Positions 26,170 through 34,860 of a DNA stretch of 64,000 bases are shown in pieces. The stretch is from contig CAIYCW010000044.1 of assembly GCA_903924855.1 (NCBI GenBank), positions 1 through 64,000 of the forward strand, read 5' to 3'. Every line of letters begins with the position of its first letter. Within the stretch, counting starts at the first letter, position 1. A model generated the notes under the pieces. The model saw only the letters and a program-made list of their open reading frames with translations. It made no database searches and was not told the origin of the DNA. Source of the DNA: an uncultured Rhodospirillales bacterium (lineage in GTDB: Bacteria; Pseudomonadota; Alphaproteobacteria; Acetobacterales; Acetobacteraceae). The position numbers and the translations under genes are program-made.

Positions 26170-26544
26170 TCGGAGCGTTGGGTGGGGCAGCAAGCGCGGG
26201 GCTCCGCCCCGGACCCCGCCAGGGGCCGAGCCCCTGGACCTCGAATTTTTAAAGCCATTGCAGGCAAGGGGGCGCACGTGACGTGATGTCAGACATTGTC
26301 GTCCGCCCCCTTGCCTGCGATGGCTTCAGGAATGGGTTCTAAGGGCTCTGCCCTTAGCGGGGCTCGGGGCGGAGCCCCGCTCTTTCTTCCCACCCAACAC
26401 CCCGACCACGCCCCACCGCCACCCCTCGGCATGGCGTGCAACCCTGGCAATCGTTCATGGATTGTCTGACAGTTCCGCGCCGGCGTGTGTTTGGCGCCGC
26501 CTTCTGTATTGTGGGGGGCATCTCAGCCGAACATTGAGGGCTTC
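26170..26544. other. Intergenic region with nested inverted repeat
   Basis: This 375-base gap contains the nested palindromic element at 26196-26380 and then the leader of the DHA2 transporter gene. I see no coding frame. Confidence 0.6.
26196..26380. repeat. Nested inverted repeat of 185 bp (MITE/BIME-like)
   Basis: Outer arms GCGGGGCTCCGCCCC (26196-26210) and its exact reverse complement (26366-26380) enclose inner arms 26253-26274 and 26304-26325, which match at 21 of 22 bases and include GCAGGCAAGGGGGCG. Smaller hairpins (CAGGGGC/GCCCCTG and AAGGGC/GCCCTT) lie between the arms. No coding frame is present. The structure resembles a short non-autonomous palindromic element. Confidence 0.8.
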
Positions 26545-28086
26545 ATGGACGCGGCACCGGCCCCCCTGCCTGACGACAATGTGCACGGCGCCGAGGCGCC
26601 GCTGGTGTTCACCCACCGCCAGATTCAGAAGGTGATTGTGGGTGTGTTGCTGTGCATTCTGCTGGCGGCGATCGACCAGACGGTGGTGATCCCAGCGGTG
26701 CCGTCCATTGCGGCCGATCTCAACGGGTTCGGTCATCTGGCCTGGATCGTGACGGCCTATCTGCTGACCTCCACGGTGGCGACGCCGATCTATGGCAAGT
26801 TGTCGGACATCTATGGCAGGCGGGCCTTGTTGTTGCCGGCGATTGTGTTGTTTGTCGTGGCGTCCATGCTGTGCGGCTTTGCCACGTCGCTGTTGCAGTT
26901 GATCGTGGCGCGGGCGCTGCAGGGTCTGGGCGGGGCGGGATTGTTGTCGATGGCGCAGGCCGCGATCGCCGATGTGGTCTCCCCGCGCGAGCGTGGCCGC
27001 TATCAGGGCTACATGGCCGGTACCTGGGGTGTGGCGAGCGTGGCCGGCCCGATCATTGGCGGCTGGGTGACGGATGCGTTCTCCTGGCGTTGGATCTTCT
27101 GGGTCAATCTGCCGATCGGCATTGGCGCCTATCTGCTGTCGAGTTCCACGCTGAAGATGCTGCCGGTGCGCCGCCACGCCGCGGTGATCGACTATGCGGG
27201 CGCTGCCTTGTTGGCGGTTTCCACCACGTTGGTGTTGCTGGTGATGAGTTGGGGCGGGACGGAATATGCCTGGAGCTCACCGGTGATCCTGGGGATGATC
27301 GGGCTTGCCGCGGTGCTGGTGGTCGTGCTGGTGCGCCAGCAGCGCCTGGCGGCCGAGCCGATGATGCCGCCGCGCCTGTTCGCCAATGCAGTGTTCAGCC
27401 GCGGTGTTGCCATGGCGGCGCTCAACAGCGGCGCGTTGTTCGGCGCCACGTTTCTTTTGCCCTTGTTCTTTCAGCTGCTGCGCGGCGCGGATGCCTCGAC
27501 CTCCGGCACGCTGGTGGTGCCGTTTCTGGTGACCACCTCGGTCGGCGCCTTCATCGGCGGGTTGATCGCGCGGCGTCTGGGCCGGGTGAAGCCGCTGATC
27601 AAGGCTGGCAACACGGCCACCGTCATCGGTTTCGTGCTGCTGGCGCTGATGGGCATCGACACGCCGCAATGGCTGACCGTGATCGATATGGTGGTGGTGG
27701 GTCTGGGCATTGGCTTCGTGATGCCTTGCGTGCTGGTCAGCATTCAGAACGCGGCTGACCGGCGCGATGTGGGCGCTGCAACCGGCGCGTTTTTGTTCCT
27801 GCGCTCGATGGGCGGTGCGGTGGGCAGCACGTTGACCGGCGTGGTGCTGGCTGCCCAGTTCGCCGCCGCCATGGCGCGGCTGGGTGTTCCGCCCAGTGTC
27901 GATATGGGCGCCTTGCGCGGCCATGAGGGCGCGGTTCTGGCGCTGGATCCCAACGTGCTGGCGGCCGCGCGCTATGGCGTGGCCTCCGCCTTTCATGCCG
28001 GTTTTGCCGCCTGCACGGTGTTGAGTGTGATCTCGCTGATCGTGTGCTGGTCGTTGCCGGATGTGAAGCTGCGGACGACAAACTGA
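26545..28086 (+). CDS. DHA2-type multidrug MFS transporter (14 helices)
   Basis: Drug/H+ antiporter of the EmrB/QacA type, 513 residues with about 14 hydrophobic segments. Motif D1 is seen as LLAAIDQTVVIPAVPSI, motif A as GKLSDIYGRR, and motif C-like GTWGVASVAGPIIGGW. The ATG at 26545 has GAGGG upstream; the protein opens with a short cytoplasmic tail. Codon use is slightly more T/G-rich in third positions than that of its neighbours (many TTG and GTG codons). No regulator or membrane-fusion partner is adjacent. Confidence 0.92.
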   Translation: MDAAPAPLPDDNVHGAEAPLVFTHRQIQKVIVGVLLCILLAAIDQTVVIPAVPSIAADLNGFGHLAWIVTAYLLTSTVATPIYGKLSDIYGRRALLLPAIVLFVVASMLCGFATSLLQLIVARALQGLGGAGLLSMAQAAIADVVSPRERGRYQGYMAGTWGVASVAGPIIGGWVTDAFSWRWIFWVNLPIGIGAYLLSSSTLKMLPVRRHAAVIDYAGAALLAVSTTLVLLVMSWGGTEYAWSSPVILGMIGLAAVLVVVLVRQQRLAAEPMMPPRLFANAVFSRGVAMAALNSGALFGATFLLPLFFQLLRGADASTSGTLVVPFLVTTSVGAFIGGLIARRLGRVKPLIKAGNTATVIGFVLLALMGIDTPQWLTVIDMVVVGLGIGFVMPCVLVSIQNAADRRDVGAATGAFLFLRSMGGAVGSTLTGVVLAAQFAAAMARLGVPPSVDMGALRGHEGAVLALDPNVLAAARYGVASAFHAGFAACTVLSVISLIVCWSLPDVKLRTTN

Positions 28087-28098
28087 GAGGAGGAAGAC

Positions 28099-28124
28099 GC
28101 TTCTTTTTGTGCACAAAATGAAGC
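28099..28124. repeat. CTTCTTTTTG palindrome between convergent genes
   Basis: GCTTCTTTTTGTG and CACAAAATGAAGC are reverse complements with one mismatch. It is the same family as the pair at 11221-11357 and again lies between convergent genes, where it could end transcription from both sides. Confidence 0.7.
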
Positions 28125-28136
28125 GCTTGCCTTCCT

Positions 28137-28934
28137 TCACGCCGGATCGGCAAATCCCGCCATCGCGCGCACGGCGGCGGGGCTGTGGCCGTCCTCCCGC
28201 AGCGCACGGATGCCCACCGCGCGGTCGCGCTTAGCGAGCCTGGTGCCGTCCGCGTTGGTGAGCAGCTGGTGGAAGGCGTAATCCGGCACGGGCCAGCCCA
28301 TCAGCGCCTGCAGCAGATTGTGCACGGCGGTGGCGGGCTCCAGATCCAGGGCGCGCGTTACCAGCGTGACCCCCTGCACGGCGTCGTCATGGGTGACGCA
28401 GAGATGATAGCTGCCCGGCGTGTGCTTGCGGCCGATCACCACATCGCCGAACGGGCGCGGGTCGCGCGGCAGAGGGCCGCACTGCTGCAGGGCGTGTCGC
28501 ATGTCGAGCCGCCAGGCGAATTTCTCGCCCTCGCGCGCGGCCTGGTCGGCGTGCGACAGATGGCGGCAGGTGCCGGGATAGACCGGGCCTTCCGGGCCGT
28601 GCGGGGCGGAGGCGTGCGCCTCGATATCGGTGCGGGAGCACCAGCAGTGATAGGCGAGCCCGCGTGACGCCAGATCGGCGATCACTGCGTCATACTCCGC
28701 CACGTGTTCGCTTTGCACGCGCACCTCGCCGTCCCAGTCCAGACCGAGCCAGGCCAGGTCCTCCAATATGGCTGTGGTGTACTCCGGCCGGCAGCGCTGG
28801 GTGTCGATATCTTCGATCCGCAGCAGGAAACGCCCGCCCGCCGCGCGCGCCCGGCGCCAGGCGAACAGGGCCGCGTGCGCGCTGCCCAGATGCAGCAATC
28901 CGGTGGGGGAGGGGGCGAATCGGGTGACGATCAT
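28137..28934 (-). CDS. gluQ: Glutamyl-Q tRNA(Asp) synthetase
   Basis: Attaches glutamate to queuosine in the anticodon of tRNA-Asp. The protein is a GluRS-like catalytic core without an anticodon-binding domain (265 residues). It has VTRFAPSPTGLLHLGSAHAAL with the HIGH-type signature, a zinc-site stretch HCWCSRTDIE and PGTCRHL, and LAKRDRA as the KMSKS equivalent. Start ATG at 28934 has AGGA upstream; 28943 is a possible alternative. With queC in the same window it shows an active queuosine pathway. Confidence 0.93.
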   Translation of the reverse strand: MIVTRFAPSPTGLLHLGSAHAALFAWRRARAAGGRFLLRIEDIDTQRCRPEYTTAILEDLAWLGLDWDGEVRVQSEHVAEYDAVIADLASRGLAYHCWCSRTDIEAHASAPHGPEGPVYPGTCRHLSHADQAAREGEKFAWRLDMRHALQQCGPLPRDPRPFGDVVIGRKHTPGSYHLCVTHDDAVQGVTLVTRALDLEPATAVHNLLQALMGWPVPDYAFHQLLTNADGTRLAKRDRAVGIRALREDGHSPAAVRAMAGFADPA

Positions 28935-29182
28935 GCGGCCCATCCTAGCCGATCGCGCGGGCGCATGCCTCGGGCTCTGCCCCTGGCACGGGCGGAAAAA
29001 CGTTGCGATTCAACGAGGGCCGTGCCGTCCTTCATGACGCGTCGATGAAACCTCACCCATCGCCTTGCGGCATGCCAACCCGGGTGCGATAAACATTCAG
29101 GTTCTTGGCGGCGCTGCAACATCTGTGGCCGACTGACTTCCCGGCCGCTGCATGTTGTGCCCCGTGCACAAAGGAGCAGCTT

Positions 29183-29743
29183 TTGCCAGACGGCGGACAG
29201 CATTTCCCGGCTCTTGTGCTCAACGCGGATTTCCGCCCGCTTTCCTATTTCCCGCTTTCGGTGTGGTCCTGGCAGGACGCCGTGAAGGCGGTGTTCCTCG
29301 ATCGGGTGTCGGTTCTGTCCGAATACGAGACCGAGGTGCATTCGCCCAGCATGTCGATGCGCCTGCCCAGCGTGATCGCGCTGAAGGACTATATCCCCAC
29401 CTCCCGCAAGCCGGCCTTCACGCGCTTCAACGTGTTCCTGCGCGATGCGTTCGAGTGCCAGTATTGCAGCTCGCGCGAGCCTGCGCAGAACCTCACCTTC
29501 GACCATGTGATCCCGCGCAGCCGCGGCGGGCGCACCACATGGGAGAACGTGGTGACCGCCTGCGGCCCGTGCAATCTGCGCAAGGGCAGCGCGCTGCCGC
29601 GTGAATGCCGCATGTATCCGCGCAAACCGGCGCGCCAGCCCAGCACCTGGGAGTTGCAGGACAACGGCCGGGCCTTCCCGCCGAACTTCCTGCACGAGAG
29701 CTGGCGGGATTACCTGTATTGGGATTCCGAGCTGGAGAGCTGA
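29183..29743 (+). CDS. HNH endonuclease
   Basis: A 186-residue HNH protein of the type found singly in many alphaproteobacterial chromosomes. The nuclease motif has Cys92-x2-Cys95, DHVIPRSRGG (107-116), Asn122 and Cys127-x2-Cys130; the N-terminal part ALVLNADFRPLSYFPLSVWSWQDAVKAVFLDRV is typical. I chose TTG at 29183 because AAGGAG lies six bases upstream and the protein then opens LPDGGQHFPALVLNAD; the ATG at 29105 has no ribosome site. Biological role is unknown; it is not linked here to a phage or restriction locus. Confidence 0.85.
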   Translation: MPDGGQHFPALVLNADFRPLSYFPLSVWSWQDAVKAVFLDRVSVLSEYETEVHSPSMSMRLPSVIALKDYIPTSRKPAFTRFNVFLRDAFECQYCSSREPAQNLTFDHVIPRSRGGRTTWENVVTACGPCNLRKGSALPRECRMYPRKPARQPSTWELQDNGRAFPPNFLHESWRDYLYWDSELES

Positions 29744-29750
29744 GCGGGGG

Positions 29751-30137
29751 TCAGATCGATCTGGTCGACCTGCGGAGAAGTGGCAGAACGCGAATACGTG
29801 TTCGATCGACCTCAACCGTGATCAACGCACCGGCCTCGATCTCGGTCTCCATCTGGTGCAAGGCGGATACGACCATTGCCCCGATCCCTTCCGGGCGGAC
29901 ATTGTCGGCCCGGATCTGCACAACACTGGGCTTCTCACCGCCGGTTGCGGCAAGGATCGCGCTGAAATCGAGATCATGCGTGAGAACGACATAACCATGA
30001 GCCCTGGCATGAGCCATGAGCTCGCTGTCAGGCGCATCTGGCTTGCCCAGCGCTGACCAATGCGAGGCATCGAAGCCGGACTCGATCAGCCATGTGACCC
30101 AGCTCGGGGACAGGTTCATGTCCACCAGAAGCTTCAC
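29751..30137 (-). CDS. DUF5615 PIN-like toxin candidate
   Basis: A 128-residue protein with the PIN-like opening KLLVDMNLSPSWVTWLIESGFDASHW and the second acidic cluster VVLTHDLDFSAILA, where Asp residues would bind metal in an RNase site. DUF5615 proteins occur with DUF433 proteins as presumed toxin-antitoxin pairs. I chose GTG at 30137 because it overlaps the DUF433 stop (GTGA) and gives the family start. Activity is unproven for most members. Confidence 0.83.
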   Translation of the reverse strand: MKLLVDMNLSPSWVTWLIESGFDASHWSALGKPDAPDSELMAHARAHGYVVLTHDLDFSAILAATGGEKPSVVQIRADNVRPEGIGAMVVSALHQMETEIEAGALITVEVDRTRIRVLPLLRRSTRSI

Positions 30138-30364
30138 GCCACGGACAGCTCGACGTCCCGTTCCTCGGCGCGCCATGCCGCGTAGCGCAGGGCCTGCAGC
30201 ACATCTTCCCGCTCCAGATAAGGATAATCGGCAAGCAGGCTTTCAATTGTCTGCCCGGCGCCGATCTGCCCCACGATCATGCCGACCGTCACCCGCAGGC
30301 CGCGAATGCAGGCCTTGCCGCCCATGATGCTGGGCTGTTGGATGATGCGATCGAGCTGTCCCAT
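30134..30364 (-). CDS. DUF433 antitoxin-like protein
   Basis: A 76-residue protein with the DUF433 pattern IIQQPSIMGGKACIRGLRVTVGMIVGQIGAGQ, a small helix-turn-helix-like fold. It precedes and overlaps by 4 bases the DUF5615 PIN-like gene, the usual order antitoxin then toxin. Expected to bind the toxin and the promoter of the pair. Confidence 0.85.
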   Translation of the reverse strand: MGQLDRIIQQPSIMGGKACIRGLRVTVGMIVGQIGAGQTIESLLADYPYLEREDVLQALRYAAWRAEERDVELSVA

Positions 30365-30432
30365 GCGTGTGGTCCCTGCGAGGTCATCCCCAGCGTAGCC
30401 GAAGCAGCACCGTGGCGCGTAGCACTATCCGC

Positions 30433-30975
30433 TCAGACCCGCTCGCTGATCGCGATCGCGGCCTTGCAGCCGGCCTTGATCACCTGGGTCAGCAGCCGAT
30501 AGGCCGGGGCCTGTTCGGCGCCGTTCTCGATGCCGATATCCCGGTGCTCCAGCTCCTCCTGGCGGAAGGTCTCGATCGTGGCGCTCAGCTCCTGCTCATC
30601 AGGGCCGAGCTCCGTGATCTGCGCCTGGTAATGCGCATCGATCGTCTCCTCCACCGCCACCGTGCACGCCATCGCCGCCTTCTCGCCCATGGCTGCCGTC
30701 ACCACGCCAAGGGCAAACCCCGCCACGTTCCAGATCGGCAGTAGCGCCGTCGGCCGCACCCGGCGCTTGGCGATCAGCCGGCTGAACGTGTCCAGATGCA
30801 CCTGCTCCTGCTCCTTCATGTGGCGCAGCAGCTCGGCCTTCGGCCCACGGCCGAGCACGGCGAGCTGGCCGGCATAGATGCGCGAGGCGCCGAATTCGCC
30901 GGCGTGATCCACCCGGATCATCCGCTGCAGTGTCTCATCCCGTGTGGGGTCGCCGGGGAGATGGGGCTCGGTCAT
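30433..30975 (-). CDS. coq7: 3-demethoxyubiquinol 3-hydroxylase (Coq7)
   Basis: Di-iron hydroxylase of ubiquinone synthesis. Carboxylate ligands are seen as Glu27 in RVDHAGEFGA, Glu57 with His60 in EQEQVH, Glu109/110 in VAVEET, and Glu141 with His144 in EELEH. The 180-residue length matches bacterial Coq7. The ATG at 30975 overlaps the dsbB stop (ATGA), so the two are coupled. Its presence implies a ubiquinone respiratory chain, in line with the nuo genes. Confidence 0.94.
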   Translation of the reverse strand: MTEPHLPGDPTRDETLQRMIRVDHAGEFGASRIYAGQLAVLGRGPKAELLRHMKEQEQVHLDTFSRLIAKRRVRPTALLPIWNVAGFALGVVTAAMGEKAAMACTVAVEETIDAHYQAQITELGPDEQELSATIETFRQEELEHRDIGIENGAEQAPAYRLLTQVIKAGCKAAIAISERV

Positions 30976-31472
30976 GACAGGCTCCGTTGCGTGCGATAGG
31001 CAAACAGCGACAGGCAGAAGCTCAAGGCCAGCGCGAACCACATGTTCATCGCGGCCATCGAGACGGGGATGGACGGGATCAGATAGGTCGCGTCCTCACA
31101 GGCCATCGATGGTGCGGTCGGCATCTGCGCCAGGCGCTGGGCGATGGTAAGACCCGTCAGGCGCGGCGCCATGCATTCGGGCAGCGGGCTTTCCCACCAG
31201 CCCTGTTCCACGCCCACGTGCAAAAACCCGGCGCCGGCGGCGCCCAGCAGCACCAGGATGCACAGCACCAGCGAGAGCCAGGCATAAGGCCGCGGCAGGA
31301 ACAGGCCGAGTGTCGCGATCACCGCCGCCACCCGATACGGCCAGCGCTCCACCAGGCACAGCGCGCAGGGCACCAGCCCGCCATAGCGCTCGCTGCCCAG
31401 CGCCACGCCAAGCGCTGCCAGCGAGGCCAGCGCGCAGATCAGCAGGGCGAATTTGAGACGTGGCACCATCAT
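30972..31472 (-). CDS. dsbB: Disulfide bond formation protein B
   Basis: Membrane protein that reoxidises DsbA and passes electrons to quinone. The 166 residues have four hydrophobic segments; the first periplasmic Cys pair is CALC (36-39), and the second is Cys100 and Cys125 flanking LTGLTIAQRLAQMPTAPSMA. The start is ATG 31472 or the adjacent ATG 31469. It is coupled to coq7 by an ATGA overlap, which is a logical quinone-linked pairing. Confidence 0.9.
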   Translation of the reverse strand: MMVPRLKFALLICALASLAALGVALGSERYGGLVPCALCLVERWPYRVAAVIATLGLFLPRPYAWLSLVLCILVLLGAAGAGFLHVGVEQGWWESPLPECMAPRLTGLTIAQRLAQMPTAPSMACEDATYLIPSIPVSMAAMNMWFALALSFCLSLFAYRTQRSLS

Positions 31473-31560
31473 GCCCCAGATATGAGGCCAGGGTCCGCGC
31501 ACCGCAAGTTGCGGCCCCCCCACAGCTCGCCTAGGTTTCCCGCAAACCGGGGGATCAATC

Positions 31561-32187
31561 ATGCTCAAGCTTTGGGGCCGCAACACATCCAGCAACGTGA
31601 TGAAGGTGATCTGGCTGCTGGAGGAGCTTGGCCTGCCTTATGAGCGCATCGATGCCGGCCTGCATTTCGGCCGCACCGCAACACCGGAATACCGCGCGAT
31701 GAACCCGCTGGGTGTGGTGCCGAGCCTGGAGGATGGCGATCTGGCGTTGTTCGAAAGCAACGCCATCCTGCGCTACCTCGCCACCGCCTATGGCCGGAAC
31801 AACCCCATGTTCCCGGAGGACGCCAAGGCGCGCGCCAAGATCGACGCCTGGATGGATTTCCAGCAGACCGCGTTGAACCGCGCGCAATCCATCGTGTTTC
31901 AGGGTCTGGTGCGCACGCCGGAGGAGAAGCGGGACTGGACCGCGATCCATGCCGCCATCGCCGAGGGCAACAAGGTCTGGGGCATCATGGATGCAAGGCT
32001 TGCCACCCAGAAGAACGTGGCGACGGACAGCTTCTCCCTGGCCGACATCGCTTTCGGCGTGCACGTGCATCGCTGGCTCAATCTGGACATCCCCGGCAAG
32101 CTGCCCACGCCGCATCTGCTGGCCTGGTATGAGACGCTGCTGGCGCGGCCGGTCTACGCCGAGCACATCGCCCGTCCGATCAGTTGA
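31561..32187 (+). CDS. Glutathione S-transferase family protein
   Basis: A 208-residue protein with an N-terminal thioredoxin-like domain (LKLWGRNTSSNVMKVIWLLEELGLPYERI) and GVVPSLEDGDLALFESNAILRYLA, the glutathione-binding Glu-Ser pair. The N-terminal Ser in NTSSNV could be the catalytic residue. The C-terminal helical domain follows from about residue 90. Substrate unknown. It stands alone, divergent from dsbB and convergent with the ABC exporter. Confidence 0.9.
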   Translation: MLKLWGRNTSSNVMKVIWLLEELGLPYERIDAGLHFGRTATPEYRAMNPLGVVPSLEDGDLALFESNAILRYLATAYGRNNPMFPEDAKARAKIDAWMDFQQTALNRAQSIVFQGLVRTPEEKRDWTAIHAAIAEGNKVWGIMDARLATQKNVATDSFSLADIAFGVHVHRWLNLDIPGKLPTPHLLAWYETLLARPVYAEHIARPIS

Positions 32188-32190
32188 GCC

Positions 32191-33945
32191 TCAGCTGTCG
32201 GTGAACTGCAGGGCAGCGAGCCGCGCGTAAAGCCCGGATTGGCCCACCAGCGTGTCATGTGTGCCGGTTTCCACGATGCGGCCTTCCTCCATCACCACGA
32301 TGCGGTCGGCGCGGCGCACGGTGGAGAGCCGGTGCGCCACCACCAGCGTGGTGCGACCCTGGGACAGCAAGGCGAGCGCCTGTTGCACGGCGCGCTCCGA
32401 TTCCGCATCCAGCGCGCTGGTCGCCTCGTCCAGCAGCAACACCGTGGGGTCGCGCAGAATGGCCCTCGCGATCGCCACGCGCTGGCGCTGCCCGCCGGAC
32501 AGGCGCACGCCCTTCTCACCCAGGAACGTGTCCAGACCCTGCGGCAGGTCTTCCAGAAAGCCGGCATTTGCGGCGCGGGCGGCGGCCAGCACCTCGGCAT
32601 CGCTGGCCTCGGGCCGGCCGTAGCGGATGTTCTCCCGCGCGGTGAGGCTGAAGATGGTGGGGTCCTGCGGCACCAGGCCGAGCCTTGATCGCAGATCGCG
32701 CGGATCGAGACACGAGACGTCCACGCCATCCAGCGTCACCTGGCCGGACTGGGGATCGTAAAAGCGCAGCAGCAGTTGGAAGATGGTGGTCTTGCCGGCG
32801 CCGGAGGGGCCAACCAGCGCCACGGTCTCGCCGGGGGCGACGTGCAGGGTGAAGCCGGACAGCGCCGCGGTTTCCGGCCGTGCCGGGTAGCGGAAGGTGA
32901 CGTTGTCGAAGGAGACGGCACCTTTGGCGGGCGCCAAGGCCTGTGGCTGCGCGGGGGCGCGGATCGCAGGAACCTCCGCCAACAATTCGCCTAGGCGGGA
33001 TGCGGCGCCGGACGCACGCTGCACCTCGCCCCACAATTCGCTCATCGCAGCGCCGTTGGAGGCGAGCAGGATGGCGTAGAACACGAAGGCGGACAGGTCG
33101 CCACTGGTGATGCGGCCGGCGATCACGTCGCGCCCGCCCACCCAGAGCGAGAAGGTGATGGCGCCGAAGCCCAACAGGATCACCAGCAGAATCAGCACGG
33201 CGCGCAGCCGCACCCGGCGGATTGCGGTTGCCACCGCCACCTCCACACCCTCTGTGTAGTGGCGCAGAGTCACCGCCTCATGGGTGAAGGCCTGCAAGGT
33301 GCGCAAACCGGTGATCGCCTCCTCCGCCAGGGCGCCGAGATCGGCCACGCGGTCCTGCGCATCGCGGGCGATTTTACGTTCGCGCCGGCCCGCCAGGACC
33401 AGGGGGATCACCACAAAGGGCACCACCAGCAGCACCACCGCGGTGAGCTTGGGGCTGGTGACCAGCAGCATGGCGATGGCGCCGAGCAGCAGCACCAGGC
33501 TGCGCAGATATTGCGACACCGCCGAGCCGACCAGGGATTGCAGAATGCCGATATCGCCGGACAGCTTGGTCAGCAGATCGCCGGTGCGGGCGGTTTCGAA
33601 ATAGACCGGGGAGAGCGAGATTGCGCGGGCAAAGGCATCGCGCCTGAGATCGGCGGCCACGCGTTCTCCCAGCCACGTGACCAGAAAGAACCGTGTGGCG
33701 GTGGCGGCCCCGAGCGCTGCGACCACGGCGCCGAGCAGCAGCGCCGCCTGATCGAGGGATTGCTCACCGCCCGCGGCAAACCCGCTGTCGATCAGATGTC
33801 GCAACCCCTGGCCGATGCCCAGCAACAGCGCGGCCGCGATGCCCATGGCAATCCACGCTCCGATCACCCGCAGCCGGTAGGGCCGCAGATAGGGCAGCAT
33901 CAGCCGCAGGGCGGACAGGTTGGGGCGGGACTGTGAGGCTGACAT
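32191..33945 (-). CDS. ABC exporter, fused permease and ATPase (MsbA-like)
   Basis: A 584-residue half-exporter with six helices over about residues 20-315 and an ATPase domain from about 340. Walker A is GPSGAGKTT, the Q-loop VPQDPTIFSLT, the signature [16 protein letters not shown], Walker B VLLLDEATSALD and the switch His in VVAHRLSTV. It is in the lipid/multidrug exporter group close to MsbA; lpxK, which marks true msbA operons, is not adjacent, so the lipid A role is not shown. Confidence 0.92.
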   Translation of the reverse strand: MSASQSRPNLSALRLMLPYLRPYRLRVIGAWIAMGIAAALLLGIGQGLRHLIDSGFAAGGEQSLDQAALLLGAVVAALGAATATRFFLVTWLGERVAADLRRDAFARAISLSPVYFETARTGDLLTKLSGDIGILQSLVGSAVSQYLRSLVLLLGAIAMLLVTSPKLTAVVLLVVPFVVIPLVLAGRRERKIARDAQDRVADLGALAEEAITGLRTLQAFTHEAVTLRHYTEGVEVAVATAIRRVRLRAVLILLVILLGFGAITFSLWVGGRDVIAGRITSGDLSAFVFYAILLASNGAAMSELWGEVQRASGAASRLGELLAEVPAIRAPAQPQALAPAKGAVSFDNVTFRYPARPETAALSGFTLHVAPGETVALVGPSGAGKTTIFQLLLRFYDPQSGQVTLDGVDVSCLDPRDLRSRLGLVPQDPTIFSLTARENIRYGRPEASDAEVLAAARAANAGFLEDLPQGLDTFLGEKGVRLSGGQRQRVAIARAILRDPTVLLLDEATSALDAESERAVQQALALLSQGRTTLVVAHRLSTVRRADRIVVMEEGRIVETGTHDTLVGQSGLYARLAALQFTDS

Positions 33946-33988
33946 GGGCTGTCCAAACGACGTTCAGTGCAGACATGGGAGCCTTTTC

Positions 33989-34074
33989 CGTCATTGCGAG
34001 CGCAGCGAAGCAATCCACCGGACCACACCGCGCGCCGTGGTAGAGTTGATTGCTTCGCTCCGCCCGCAATGACG
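33989..34074. repeat. Inverted REP pair, TCATTGCGAG...CAATCCA family
   Basis: The 86-base element starts CGTCATTGCGAGCGCAGCG and ends with its inverted counterpart CGCAATGACG; the arms match at 25 of 27 bases. It lies between the ABC exporter start and gapR stop. The same architecture, with a different centre, occurs at 37641-37728. Confidence 0.85.
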
Positions 34075-34092
34075 TGAAAAAACGCCCGCCGC

Positions 34093-34371
34093 TTACATCC
34101 CCAGCGCGCGGCGATACACGTCGAGCAGCGTCTCCTGCTCCTCCACATCCGCCGGCTCCTGCTTGCGGATGCTGATCAGCTTGCGGATCACCTTCGGGTC
34201 GAACCCGGCACTTTTGGATTCGGCGTAGATGTCCTTGATATCGCTGGACAGCGCCTTGCGCTCTTCCTCAAGCCGCTCGATGCGCTCGATGATGCTGCGC
34301 AGACGATCGGCTGCGATATTGCCCCATTGGGCGTTGTCCTGCGTGTCGTTTGCACCCTGCGGGTCGGCCAT
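34093..34371 (-). CDS. gapR: GapR family nucleoid-associated protein (DUF2312)
   Basis: A 92-residue coiled-coil DNA-binding protein that in Caulobacter tracks overtwisted DNA ahead of forks and RNA polymerase. The family core ADRLRSIIERIERLEEERKALSSDIKDIYAESKSAGFDPKVIR is continuous from residue 21 and is followed by KLISIRKQEPADVEEQETLLDVYRRAL. Length and motif are canonical. It is a good alphaproteobacterial marker. Confidence 0.95.
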   Translation of the reverse strand: MADPQGANDTQDNAQWGNIAADRLRSIIERIERLEEERKALSSDIKDIYAESKSAGFDPKVIRKLISIRKQEPADVEEQETLLDVYRRALGM

Positions 34372-34454
34372 CTTGCAATCCTGTCCTTGATCGGCCGATG
34401 GAGGTAGCGCCCGGCCCCATTCGGGTCAACGTGGTGGCGGCCGGGCGGATCGGC

Positions 34455-34763
34455 TCAGCTATGCGTGCCGGCGGCGAAGGAGGCCAGCTGCTCCGGCGAG
34501 GCCTGTTTCTGGTTCTTCGCCTGCCATTCCTTGTAGGGCATGCCGTAGATGATCTCGCGCGCATCCGGATCGGACAGGGCGATGCCACGGGCCTCGGCGG
34601 CCTCGCGATACCAGCGGCTGAGGCAGTTGCGGCAGAAGCCGGCCAGATTCATCAGGTCGATGTTCTGCACGTCATTGCGCGTGCGCAGATGTTCGACCAG
34701 GCTGCGGAAGGCGGCGGCTTCCAGCTCAACGGTGGTGGCCGCGTCGATGTCGGGTTTGCTCAT
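34455..34763 (-). CDS. DUF1244 family protein
   Basis: A 102-residue protein with the family block RNDVQNIDLMNLAGFCRNCLSRWYREAAEARG and DPDAREIIYGMPYKEWQ. Function is unknown; it is widespread in proteobacteria. The Cys-x2-Cys in FCRNC may bind metal. AAGGAG precedes the ATG at 34763 by seven bases. It is divergent from the glycerate kinase gene. Confidence 0.88.
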   Translation of the reverse strand: MSKPDIDAATTVELEAAAFRSLVEHLRTRNDVQNIDLMNLAGFCRNCLSRWYREAAEARGIALSDPDAREIIYGMPYKEWQAKNQKQASPEQLASFAAGTHS

Positions 34764-34860
34764 GAAACTCTCCTTTGTGCGGTGCACCATAGATGGCGTG
34801 CCGGACGCAATTTCGCCATAGTTGATTGACGCAAAGACAGACGCCGGGAAGGAAACAGCA

